Part shown: positions 50,978 to 58,860 of the stretch, piece after piece
Layout of the letters: each line of letters begins with the position of its first letter
How positions within the stretch are numbered: position 1 is the stretch's first letter
Source of the DNA: Verrucomicrobiaceae bacterium
GTDB taxonomy: Bacteria; Verrucomicrobiota; Verrucomicrobiia; Verrucomicrobiales; Akkermansiaceae
NCBI GenBank assembly: GCA_027485615.1
Contig: JAIXQS010000038.1
Coordinates: forward strand, 23,622 to 87,621
Direction: 5' to 3'
Length of the DNA: 64,000 nt
Translations under genes and position numbers: made by a program
The notes under the pieces: model-generated
What the model was told of the DNA's origin: nothing
The model's database searches: none
What the model saw: only the letters and a program-made list of their open reading frames with translations

Positions 50978-51718
50978 ATGAAACGTTTGGCAATCATCGC
51001 GGCGGTCGGTTTGCTGGGAGGTGGTTCCGTGTTCGCGGAACCGCGCGTTTTCACGAACGCGGAAGGCAAGACCCTGAAGGCGGAACCCTTCTCGGTGATC
51101 GACGACAAGGTCGTATTGAAGCTCCCCAACGCCAACACGGCGACTGTGCCCCTGAAATCGCTTTCGGAGGATGACCAAGCCTACATTGCGGAGTGGTGGA
51201 AGGAGAACAAGGACAAGCTCAAGGCGATGGACGTGACGCTCACGGTCGCGAAGAAAGCGGATCGCATCGACAGGAAAATCACCCGTTCGGGGGGCGGGGG
51301 CAACGCTGGGCCGGGTCAAAACGGGGTCAGCGAGATCGTGAAAAAACTCACCATCGATGAGTTTCACTACGTCGGCGAACTGAAGAGCTACGTGAAAAAG
51401 GATGTTTCCGATATCGAGGTCGTTTACACGATCTACAAACGGATCAGCACATCAGGCAAGGCCGGCGCGGAAACGAAAGTGGAGGAGATCAGCGGCGAGG
51501 CGCTCGTTCGGCGGCTGGAAGCGCACGGCAAGGCGACTTTCGAGACGGAGATCGTCCGCTGCGAGGACACTTCCCAAACGGGCGGCAACCTTCCCCGCGA
51601 ATACAAAAGGGAAACGGTCCTGGGTGTCGTCTTCGAACTCAGCTCGGGTGGCCAGGATTTCCTCAAGCAAAGCGCCCCGGAGAACCTCGCCGAGCACCTT
51701 GAGGAAAATGACAGGTAA
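50978..51718 (+). CDS. Exported SLA1-homology (SHD1-like) domain protein
   Basis: From the ATG at 50978 (MKRLAIIAAVGLLGGGSVFA) the product has 246 residues with a Sec signal. Residues ~22-75 (EPRVFTNAEGKTLKAEPFSV, VPLKSLSEDDQAYIAEWW) form the SHD1-like module; a Gly-rich linker and an unassigned domain follow. The ORF upstream to 50897 lacks a signal and is not used. The 3' end overlaps or touches folC, so the two are probably co-transcribed, although no functional link is apparent. Confidence 0.72.
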   Translation: MKRLAIIAAVGLLGGGSVFAEPRVFTNAEGKTLKAEPFSVIDDKVVLKLPNANTATVPLKSLSEDDQAYIAEWWKENKDKLKAMDVTLTVAKKADRIDRKITRSGGGGNAGPGQNGVSEIVKKLTIDEFHYVGELKSYVKKDVSDIEVVYTIYKRISTSGKAGAETKVEEISGEALVRRLEAHGKATFETEIVRCEDTSQTGGNLPREYKRETVLGVVFELSSGGQDFLKQSAPENLAEHLEENDR

Positions 51719-51722
51719 CCGC

Positions 51723-52940
51723 ATGGGCTACGCGGAAGCGATCAACTGGCTGTTCGGGACGCAGCAATTCGGCATCAAGCTGGGGCTGGACGGGCCGCGG
51801 CGCTTGCTCAAGGAGTTCCTGGCGTTTCCGAAGCACGGTGTGCAGGTCGCGCATGTGGCGGGGACGAACGGCAAGGGTAGCACCTGCGCGATGATGGATC
51901 GCGTGGCGCGCGCCTGCGGGAAACGGACGGGGCTTTTTACCTCGCCGCACCTCATCGACTATCGGGAGCGGATGCGGGTTTCCGGCGAGATGATTTCCGA
52001 GAAACGCTGCGCGGAACTACTGACCGATGCGCGCGCGGTTTGCGAAAAGCTGGAGACGCATCCGACCTTTTTCGAAATCACGCTGGCGGTGGCGATGCGC
52101 TGGTTCAACGAGTGCGACTGCGAACTCATCATCCTGGAGACGGGAATGGGCGGGCGGCTCGACGCGACAACGGCGGTGCCGGCGGATGTGTGCGTGATCA
52201 CGCCGATCGGGATGGATCATACCCAGTGGCTGGGCGACACGCTCGGCAAGATCGCGGCGGAAAAGGCCGGGATTTTCCTTGAGGGCGTGCCTGCCTTTTC
52301 CTCGCCGCAGGAACCCGAGGCGCATGAAGTGCTGGAAAAGGAGGCGAACGAGAGGCGGTCGCCGCTGCGGTTCATTGAGGAACCGCTGGATGGATACGGC
52401 ATCGCGCTGGCGGGAACGCACCAGAAATGGAACGCAGCGCTGGCTCTGGCGGCACTGCATTCGCTGGGTTTGCGGATCGCTTACGAAAGCGTGGTGGAGG
52501 GGCTCGGAAAAGTTTCCTGGCCCGGGAGGTTCGAGAGGATTTCCTCCCAAGGCATCGAGGTGATCCTCGACGGCGCGCACAATCCCCATGCCGGGAAAGT
52601 CCTGCGGGAAACCTGGCTCGCAGAGATCGGGGAGAGGAAAGGCACCCTGGTGTTCGGCGCGGTGGAGTCGAAGGACGTCACCGGCATCCTGGCCGAGCTG
52701 CGCGGGCTGACGGCACGCATGTTGTTCTGTAAGGTAGGCACGCTCCGCGGACTGCCCACCGATGAGCTGCTGAAATACCTGCCGGAGGGTGAAAGCGCGG
52801 AATGCTTCGCGAACTTTCCGGAGGCGATGAAAGCCGCACGGGATTGCGGCGGCCCGGTTCTCGTGGCCGGATCGCTTTTCCTAGTCGGAGAGGCACGGGC
52901 AGAACTGCTGGGCGGGGAATTCTTAGCGAGCGCTCAGTGA
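51723..52940 (+). CDS. folC: Folylpolyglutamate synthase / dihydrofolate synthase
   Basis: From ATG 51723 (MGYAEAINWLFGTQQFGIKL) the product has 405 residues. An ATG at 51708 (MTGNRM) is in frame, overlaps the previous gene by 11 bp and is an equally possible start. The Mur-ligase fold shows the P-loop HVAGTNGKGSTCAM, the Mg site in ILETGMGGRLDATT and the C-terminal ILDGAHNPHAGKV. The enzyme adds glutamate to dihydropteroate and folates. A double-hairpin element follows the stop before the convergent ftsY. Confidence 0.95.
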   Translation: MGYAEAINWLFGTQQFGIKLGLDGPRRLLKEFLAFPKHGVQVAHVAGTNGKGSTCAMMDRVARACGKRTGLFTSPHLIDYRERMRVSGEMISEKRCAELLTDARAVCEKLETHPTFFEITLAVAMRWFNECDCELIILETGMGGRLDATTAVPADVCVITPIGMDHTQWLGDTLGKIAAEKAGIFLEGVPAFSSPQEPEAHEVLEKEANERRSPLRFIEEPLDGYGIALAGTHQKWNAALALAALHSLGLRIAYESVVEGLGKVSWPGRFERISSQGIEVILDGAHNPHAGKVLRETWLAEIGERKGTLVFGAVESKDVTGILAELRGLTARMLFCKVGTLRGLPTDELLKYLPEGESAECFANFPEAMKAARDCGGPVLVAGSLFLVGEARAELLGGEFLASAQ

Positions 52941-52954
52941 GGCGGGAAAGGAAC

Positions 52955-53030
52955 CGCGATTTAGAAATCGCGACCTGCATGGCGAATCACCGGCGAAGCT
53001 CTTTCCTGTTGCAGAGGTGGTTTCTAAACC
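52955..53030. repeat. Two short palindromes between folC and ftsY
   Basis: CGCGATTT/AAATCGCG (52955-52962 and 52965-52972) is a perfect dyad with 2 nt between arms, and GGTTT/AAACC (53019-53023 and 53026-53030) is a shorter one. The two share the TTTAGAAA/TTTCTAAA core. Set between convergent genes, they may terminate both transcripts or be one copy of a dispersed element. Confidence 0.5.
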
Positions 53031-53041
53031 AGGGTCCCTCT

Positions 53042-53893
53042 CTAAAGCACCTCGCTGACGAAGCGCTCTTTCTCGAAAATGGAGAACGCCTCCGGCTCCT
53101 CGCCGGTGCCGATGAAGCGGGGCGCGATGCCGAGCTGGTCGTAGATCGTGAAGGCGATGCCTCCTTTGCCGGAGCCGTCGAGCTTGGTGATGATCAGGCC
53201 GTCAAGCGGACTGGCTTTGTGGAATTCCTTGGCCTGGTTGAGCGCGTTCGAGCCGGTACTGGCATCGACGACAAGAAAAGTGAGATGGGGCGCGTCCTCA
53301 TCCTGCTTGGCGATGGTGCGGCGGATTTTTCCCAGCTCCTCCATCAGGTTGTGGCGGGTGTGGATGCGGCCGGCGGTGTCGCAGATCAGGAAATCGGCTT
53401 TCGCCTCGATGGCGCGCTGGTGGGCGTGGAAGCAGACGGCGGACGGATCGGAATTCGCCTTTCCGGTGACGACCTCAAGCGCCAGCCGGTCGCCCCAGCG
53501 CTGGAGCTGCTCCACGGCGGCGGCGCGGAAGGTGTCGGCGGCGGCCATGATCACGGAGTGGCCGCGCTGTTTGAGCCACATTCCGAGCTTGGCGGATGAG
53601 GTGGTTTTGCCGGTGCCGTTCACTCCGACCACTAGGATGACAGTAGGTTTCCCGTCCGCTCGCGGAGCCGGGGCGGGTGCGTCCTCGGGCAGAATCTTGG
53701 AGAGTCGTTTGCGCGTGACTTCCACGACGTCATCGGCGGTGACCTCGCGGCCGAGATCGTAGAGTTCATCGACGATGCCTGTGCTGAGTTTCGCTCCGAG
53801 ATCGGCGGCGATCAGGTTCGCCTCGAGTTCGTCCCAATCGACCTCCGCCTGGTTGGTGATCTGTTTGAAAAGCTTTTTGAAGAAACCGGCCAT
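53042..53893 (-). CDS. ftsY: Signal recognition particle receptor FtsY
   Basis: From the ATG at 53893 (MAGFFKKLFKQITNQAEVDW) the product has 283 residues, a short FtsY without the long acidic A domain. The N domain (residues 1-75) precedes the G domain with GVNGTGKTTSSAKLG, AADTFRAAAVEQLQRW, ICDTAGRIH and ITKLDGSGKGG. It receives SRP-bound ribosomes at the membrane. It diverges from mutL; a 31-nt palindrome lies between them. Confidence 0.96.
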   Translation of the reverse strand: MAGFFKKLFKQITNQAEVDWDELEANLIAADLGAKLSTGIVDELYDLGREVTADDVVEVTRKRLSKILPEDAPAPAPRADGKPTVILVVGVNGTGKTTSSAKLGMWLKQRGHSVIMAAADTFRAAAVEQLQRWGDRLALEVVTGKANSDPSAVCFHAHQRAIEAKADFLICDTAGRIHTRHNLMEELGKIRRTIAKQDEDAPHLTFLVVDASTGSNALNQAKEFHKASPLDGLIITKLDGSGKGGIAFTIYDQLGIAPRFIGTGEEPEAFSIFEKERFVSEVL

Positions 53894-53933
53894 CGGTGCG
53901 CGGGAGGCTAGCGGGGGAGCCGGGACGGTCAAG

Positions 53934-53964
53934 AATAGGTCTTATAGGTCCTATATGACCTATT
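53934..53964. repeat. 31-nt near-perfect palindrome between ftsY and mutL
   Basis: The sequence from AATAGGTC (53934-53941) through TATAGG, a central T (53949), CCTATA and GACCTATT (53957-53964) is symmetric at 14 of 15 paired positions; the exception is the T-T pair at 53942 and 53956. The arms contain direct copies of ATAGGTC. It is far more AT-rich than its flanks. Confidence 0.75.
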
Positions 53965-54004
53965 GGGTGTTGCCCGCTCCCCAACAAGCTTCCAAAATAC
54001 ATCC

Positions 54005-55696
54005 ATGCCCTTGGTGAAAGTCCTGCCCGATATCCTCGCCAGCCAGGTGGCGGCGGGGGAGGTGGTGGAGCGCCCGGCCAGCGTGGTGAAGGAACTGGTG
54101 GAGAACAGCCTAGACGCCGGGGCGAAGACGGTGACCGTCGATATCGAGCGCGGCGGCGTGGGCCTCATACGCGTGTCGGACGACGGCTGCGGGATGGCGC
54201 GGGAGGATGCGCTGCTCTCGCTCGAACGCCATGCCACCAGCAAGCTACGCACGGCGGCGGATCTTGCTTCGGTGATGACGTTGGGTTTCCGCGGGGAGGC
54301 GGTGCCGAGCATCGCGAGCGTGGCGAAGTTCCGTATGCTCACGCGGCGGGCGGAGGATGTTTCGGGGACGGAGATCATCGTCGATGGGGGAAAAGTGCGC
54401 GATGTGCGGGACGCGGGCGGTGCGCCGGGAACGGTGATCGAGGCGAGGAGCCTGTTTTTCAACATGCCCGCGCGGCGGAAATTCATGCGGGCGGAAAGCA
54501 CCGAGGCCGCGCACGTGGAGCAGCAGATCCGCCTGCACGCGCTCGCCGCGCCGGGGGTTCGTTTCCGTTTCCGAAAGGATGACAAGGTGGTCTTCGATCT
54601 GCCCGGTGTGGCCAATGCGGTGGATCGCGTGCGGCAGCTAATCGGCAACGAACTCGGCGGCGAGCTGGTGGCGATGCCGGAGCGGCTGGCGCCGGGGATG
54701 AGCGTGAGCGGCTTCGTGCTGCCCGCCAAGCACGCGCGGAAAGGCAGGCGGCACCAGTTCGTTTTCCTGAACGGCAGGCCCATCGAGGACTCGGCGGTGA
54801 CGAAAGGTTTGGCCGAGGGTTTCCGGGGAAACCTGCAGGAAGGTTTGCATCCGGCCGCATGGCTGTGGCTGGAGATGGAACCGCAGCTTGTGGATGTGAA
54901 CGTGCATCCGGCGAAACGCGAGGTGCGCTTCCACCGCCCCTTCGAGGTGCGCGATCTGATTTCACAAACGGTCGCGGAATGCCTGCGCCCGAATCCCGTG
55001 AAACGCCCCGAGCCGCCGCAGGAAAAAAGCACCACACCCGAGACGCGCCCGACCTTTCATCCCCACCAGCCGGATTTGGTGATCGCGCCACCCGCCGAGG
55101 CCACCACCACCCCGAAACGGCGCGCTCCGGATTTCCGGATCATCGGGATGTTGCAGGAGCGCTATGTGATCATGGAAAGCTCCGACGGGCTGGTTCTCTT
55201 CGATCCCAAGGCCGCGCGGGAACGCATTCTTTTCGAGAGAATCTTCAACGAACGCAAGGACGGCATGGAAACGCAGAGCCTGCTCGTGCCTCTGCTTTTC
55301 GAACTGGATCCCCGCGATCTTGACGTCCTGCTCCGCGAGCGCGTGGCGTTGCTGGAAGCCGGGATCGAGGTCGAGGCTTTCGGCGGAAACACCCTGCAAG
55401 TCCGCAGCCTCCCCGCCTGCCTGCCCATGGGCGATCCGCACGGCTTTTTCGATGACCTGCTTGAGGAATTGCTCCACGGCCCGGCTGCGGCGGGCAGGTT
55501 CGCGTTCGATCGAATTGCAAAAGCGGTCGCGATGAAAGCAGCCCAGCGGGTGACGCCGCGCCTCGGCGAAGCCGCCGCTCTGCTGGAGGAGCTTTTCCAC
55601 TGCGACCTGCCGTACTGCGGCGCGGACGGACGGCCGAGCCTCACGGAATACAACCGCAAGGACATCGACCGCCGCTTCGGCATAGGCAGGGGCTGA
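54005..55696 (+). CDS. mutL: DNA mismatch repair protein MutL
   Basis: From the ATG at 54005 (MPLVKVLPDILASQVAAGEV) the product has 563 residues. GHKL ATPase motifs are VKELVENSLDAGA, VSDDGCGM and LGFRGEAVPSIASVAKF. The transducer domain with HPAKREVRFH ends near residue 335. A linker and a C-terminal dimerisation domain follow (CLPMGDPHGFF and LFHCDLPYCGADGRPSLTEY). The C-terminus has no DQHAx2E-type endonuclease motif that I can find; the matching region reads LVLFDPKAARERILFE, so the endonuclease may be absent. It acts with MutS in mismatch repair. Confidence 0.95.
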   Translation: MPLVKVLPDILASQVAAGEVVERPASVVKELVENSLDAGAKTVTVDIERGGVGLIRVSDDGCGMAREDALLSLERHATSKLRTAADLASVMTLGFRGEAVPSIASVAKFRMLTRRAEDVSGTEIIVDGGKVRDVRDAGGAPGTVIEARSLFFNMPARRKFMRAESTEAAHVEQQIRLHALAAPGVRFRFRKDDKVVFDLPGVANAVDRVRQLIGNELGGELVAMPERLAPGMSVSGFVLPAKHARKGRRHQFVFLNGRPIEDSAVTKGLAEGFRGNLQEGLHPAAWLWLEMEPQLVDVNVHPAKREVRFHRPFEVRDLISQTVAECLRPNPVKRPEPPQEKSTTPETRPTFHPHQPDLVIAPPAEATTTPKRRAPDFRIIGMLQERYVIMESSDGLVLFDPKAARERILFERIFNERKDGMETQSLLVPLLFELDPRDLDVLLRERVALLEAGIEVEAFGGNTLQVRSLPACLPMGDPHGFFDDLLEELLHGPAAAGRFAFDRIAKAVAMKAAQRVTPRLGEAAALLEELFHCDLPYCGADGRPSLTEYNRKDIDRRFGIGRG

Positions 55697-55876
55697 GGTT
55701 TATTCAAGCGGGTGGCTTTCCGGGCATTTCGGAAACCTGACTGCGCCAGGCGATCCCACACCTTTTTCCCGCCCATCACCACGCCATCGCCGTAGCGCTC
55801 CCATTCCGAGGCATCGGAAGAACCGCCTTCGCGGAGATCATCGAGGAAAGCCCCAAGAAATGAACCTACCGTCCGC

Positions 55877-56239
55877 TCAAAGCCGCTTCGCGTTGCGGCC
55901 TTCGTCGATGAGTTTCCAAAAATGCTTGGAGCCCGCCAGGGCCTCGTCCTCGCCGAGGGGCATGTTCGAGCGGAAAAGGAAATCGGAGAAGCTGCCCTTG
56001 TGTAGCACGCGGTGGACAATCACCGAGCCGTCCTTCACCTCGAAGTAGAAGCGGTAATCCTTCGCGCGGAAGCGGTGCATCACATGACCGTCCCTTTCGA
56101 GTTTCCCGAACCTGTCCCCGCCGGAAGCCGCCAGATCCTGCTCCGTCACGCGGAATTCCTCCAGCAGCTCAAGCTGCTCCAAAGTCCCCAAGGCGGAGAT
56201 CTCCGCGGCGCTGATTTCATTGAACACGATCTGGAACAC
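55877..56239 (-). CDS. RelE-like putative toxin without an obvious antitoxin
   Basis: The 120-residue protein begins MFQIVFNEISAAEISALGTL. It has DRFGKLERDGHVMHRFRAKD, then YRFYFEVKDGSVIVHRVLHK, the pattern of RelE/ParE-fold toxins (basic strand pair with R-x-K-D-Y-R-x-Y). It ends HFWKLIDEGRNAKRL. I see no adjacent antitoxin gene on either side, so it may be an orphan or a non-toxic relative. It is convergent with mutL. Confidence 0.55.
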   Translation of the reverse strand: MFQIVFNEISAAEISALGTLEQLELLEEFRVTEQDLAASGGDRFGKLERDGHVMHRFRAKDYRFYFEVKDGSVIVHRVLHKGSFSDFLFRSNMPLGEDEALAGSKHFWKLIDEGRNAKRL

Positions 56240-56553
56240 AGGCGCAGAGTAAGTCCCGCCGCACCCTGCGGGAAAGAGGAAAGATGGGCGGAAGTCCGGG
56301 GACGGGAATCCGGAGTCGGGAGACAGGCCTTGGCTCCTGACTCCTGCGTATCCCCGCGGCCACGACCCGGCTTACATTGAAAAACCCGTCGAACATGACC
56401 GACCGCAAGTAGCGTATCCCGCTCGGCCAAGTTAGCCGCGTCGTCCATGTAGGCGTAGGATTTTAACTTGTGGGATTCTTCGCGATACGCAATTCATTTG
56501 TCGGGAAAAAACAAACCCGCCGCCGCTTTCCGCCAACTCCTCACATCGCGTCC
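56240..56553. other. 314-bp gap with an inverted repeat
   Basis: No gene is supported between the RelE-like gene and the kinase start chosen here. GGAGTCGGGAG (56313-56323) and CTCCTGACTCC (56335-56345) pair at 10 of 11 positions over an 11-nt loop. I see no promoter consensus. If the kinase starts at the GTG at 56470, the last 84 bp are coding. Confidence 0.4.
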
Positions 56554-57465
56554 GTGACCATTCCCCCAGATTCACAACCAACATCCGGAAGCTCCTATTT
56601 CGGCCCCGAGTTCATACCGCCGACCGTCGCGGAGTTGCAGGAACGAATCCCCCATTTGGAAATCCTGTCTTTTGTAGGCCACGGGGGGATGGGCACGTAT
56701 TATCGCGCCCGTCATCCGAAACTCGAACGCCTCGCGGCCGTAAAGATCCTGCCCGTGGATCCGCGCACCGACGCCGAACTCATCGAGGGGTTCAAGAAAG
56801 AGGCCAAGGCGATGGCGCGACTCAGCCATTCCAACATCATTGGCATCTATGAGTTCCTGGAAACCGAAACCGCGCTCTATCTCGTCATGGAATTCGTGGA
56901 AGGGGACATTTTCGAGCGGCTCATCAACGCGCGGAGCTTCGACCTCGGCGAGATTCTTGCGATCATCACCCAGGTCTGCTCCGCCCTGAACCACGCGCAC
57001 GAGAACGGCGTCATTCACCGGGATCTCCGCCCGGGCAACACAATGCTGGATCAAAGCGGACTTGTAAAAGTAGGCGATTTCGGGCTAGCCCGGCTGATGG
57101 GCGAGGAACTGTTCCGGCGGAAAATGACCGAAACCAACCTCGCCATGGGCACGATGGACTACGTCGCGCCGGAGCAGCTCGAGGCCGGACACCCGGTTGA
57201 TCACCGGGCTGACATCTACTCCGTCGGCATGATGATCTACAAGCTCCTCACGCGAGTCCTGCCCCGCGGCTCTTTCGTTGTGCCTTCGAAACTCGTTCCC
57301 AACCTCGACCCCCGCATCGACGACCTCGTGATCCGCTGCCTCCAGCGCGATCCCGATAACCGCTTTCAGCATGTCACCGAGCTTTGGATCGAGATCAACC
57401 GTCTCCTCGAACCACCGCCCGCAGTAAAAAAGACGGGACCGGCATTCAATTTCCGTCCTCGCTGA
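56554..57465 (+). CDS. Ser/Thr protein kinase (Hanks type), soluble
   Basis: The GTG at 56554 gives 303 residues (MTIPPDSQPTSGSSYFGPEF); a GTG at 56470 would add 28 residues with little family character. Kinase motifs are complete: FVGHGGMGTYYRARHPKLER, LAAVKIL (ATP Lys), VIHRDLRPGNTML (HRD with Asn), VGDFGLARLMG and APEQLEAGHPVDHRADIYSVG. There is no membrane helix, unlike most PknB-type kinases. Targets are unknown. The PP-x-x-x-EL segment before the kinase is typical of PVC kinases. The O-antigen-ligase-like gene follows 90 bp later. Confidence 0.9.
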   Translation: MTIPPDSQPTSGSSYFGPEFIPPTVAELQERIPHLEILSFVGHGGMGTYYRARHPKLERLAAVKILPVDPRTDAELIEGFKKEAKAMARLSHSNIIGIYEFLETETALYLVMEFVEGDIFERLINARSFDLGEILAIITQVCSALNHAHENGVIHRDLRPGNTMLDQSGLVKVGDFGLARLMGEELFRRKMTETNLAMGTMDYVAPEQLEAGHPVDHRADIYSVGMMIYKLLTRVLPRGSFVVPSKLVPNLDPRIDDLVIRCLQRDPDNRFQHVTELWIEINRLLEPPPAVKKTGPAFNFRPR

Positions 57466-57555
57466 AGAGCGAGCCCGCCGCCGGAGTTTTGCGGATCAGG
57501 CCGATATCACCGCCTTCAACCGCGCGACAAGGTTGGTGGTTGATCTTTTGGGAGC

Positions 57556-58755
57556 ATGGGGCAGTCTGCGTCATTGAGAGTCGCCCCGTTGCTATTATGG
57601 ATCGCAGTAACTGGATGGGTTGCAGGGTATTGGCTGTTCAAGGGACGCTACGAACAGGCGTCATGGTACCTCTGGGTATTGTTGCCCGTTTCGCTTTGGA
57701 ACGGGCGGCGAATTCTCGATCTGTGGCTCGGAGTGCCACGGGAGTGGAGAGGCTGGTGGGTTCTTTTCTGGTCGCTGATCATATGGCAGTTCCTGGTCAC
57801 GGGTTTCCGCGCCGGAAACTGGTGGAATGAATCCGGTGCGGGCAAGGACGCCCTGTTGATCTTCGCACTCGTAAGCGGTATGGCGATCATCGGAAGCGAT
57901 GACAAAGGTCGGCACAGGCTGTGGGATAGTGCTTTCGCGGCCGGATCGATAGCGGTCCTGCTCAGCCTGTTCGCATTCCACTCTGAGATAGGCATGAATG
58001 AGGAACGCTTCCGGCTGTGTTGGCGGGGTCTGCCGGGCTTCGATGCGGTCACCACAGGCATTTTCACCGGCATGGCGTTGATGATCGGATTGATGGGGGC
58101 AACCGAATCACGCTGGTGGAGCGCCTTCGTCAGGGTTGCGCTGGCGTTGCTCGGCTTCGGATTGGCGGCCAGCGAGTCCCGGGGCGCGCTGCTGGCAGTG
58201 AGCGCGGGCATCGCTTGGTGGCTTTTGAAAAACCATCGCTTCTGGAGCAAACTCGTTTGGCCGCTTTTCGGATTCGCTGCCTATTGGATTCTTGTGGCGT
58301 TTGTCGGCCAGGGGCGTAGCGGACTTGTAGAACGGGGATCCTCCGGTCGTTTTGACATCTACCAAAGCTATCTTTCGCAGATAACGGGTTATGATTGGAT
58401 CTTCGGAAAGGGGCGGATCTGGATGCTTCCCGAGTCAGTTCTGGGGTGGCTGGTCCATCATCCCCATAACGCCTACCTTGGGCAGCTCGCGGGTTATGGG
58501 ATGATCGGGTTCATCCTGATGCTGGCCACCTTATCCTGGGCTTTCGTCAAGCTGCGCAAATCCCCGGAAGCGGCGATTCTCGTTTTCGGCATGGTGACCC
58601 TTTTGTTTGACGGGGGAATGGTTTTTTCCATGTATTCCACGGCCCGCTGGGAAGCCCTTGTGGTTATGGTTCCGCTGGTCTTGGGAGTGGCAGGGAGAGG
58701 AGCGAAGCCGGAAAATGCGTTCTCATCGCATCGGGACGATGCCTGGTTCACGTAG
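57556..58755 (+). CDS. O-antigen ligase/polymerase-like (Wzy/WaaL-type) membrane protein
   Basis: The 399-residue protein has about ten hydrophobic segments. The large loop carries GLAASESRGALLAVSAG and, later, VHHPHNAYLGQLAGYGMIGF, whose HPHN is the conserved motif of the Wzy_C family (WaaL ligases and O-antigen polymerases). Which of the two it is cannot be told, and no polysaccharide cluster surrounds it. It likely acts on lipid-linked glycans at the inner membrane. Confidence 0.82.
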   Translation: MGQSASLRVAPLLLWIAVTGWVAGYWLFKGRYEQASWYLWVLLPVSLWNGRRILDLWLGVPREWRGWWVLFWSLIIWQFLVTGFRAGNWWNESGAGKDALLIFALVSGMAIIGSDDKGRHRLWDSAFAAGSIAVLLSLFAFHSEIGMNEERFRLCWRGLPGFDAVTTGIFTGMALMIGLMGATESRWWSAFVRVALALLGFGLAASESRGALLAVSAGIAWWLLKNHRFWSKLVWPLFGFAAYWILVAFVGQGRSGLVERGSSGRFDIYQSYLSQITGYDWIFGKGRIWMLPESVLGWLVHHPHNAYLGQLAGYGMIGFILMLATLSWAFVKLRKSPEAAILVFGMVTLLFDGGMVFSMYSTARWEALVVMVPLVLGVAGRGAKPENAFSSHRDDAWFT

Positions 58756-58860
58756 CCACCCCGTCAACCGGTACACCTTCCAATTTTTCCACACGTCCTT
58801 TCGCTTAAAGCCGGCGTGCTGCATTGGGGCAGGCTGAAGCCCGCGGTCCGGGCATTGGCG

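Noticed and set aside
53929..55035. 368-codon minus-strand frame
   Set aside because: Antisense to mutL, whose GHKL motifs are unmistakable.
55700..55876. Possible small minus-strand gene before the RelE-like gene end (EGGSSDASEWERYGDGVVMG region)
   Set aside because: The frame continues antisense into mutL without a start or family match; kept as non-coding.
58822..58853. Short GC-rich inverted stretch (AGGCTGAAGCC core)
   Set aside because: Arms are too short and no second copy was found in the window.
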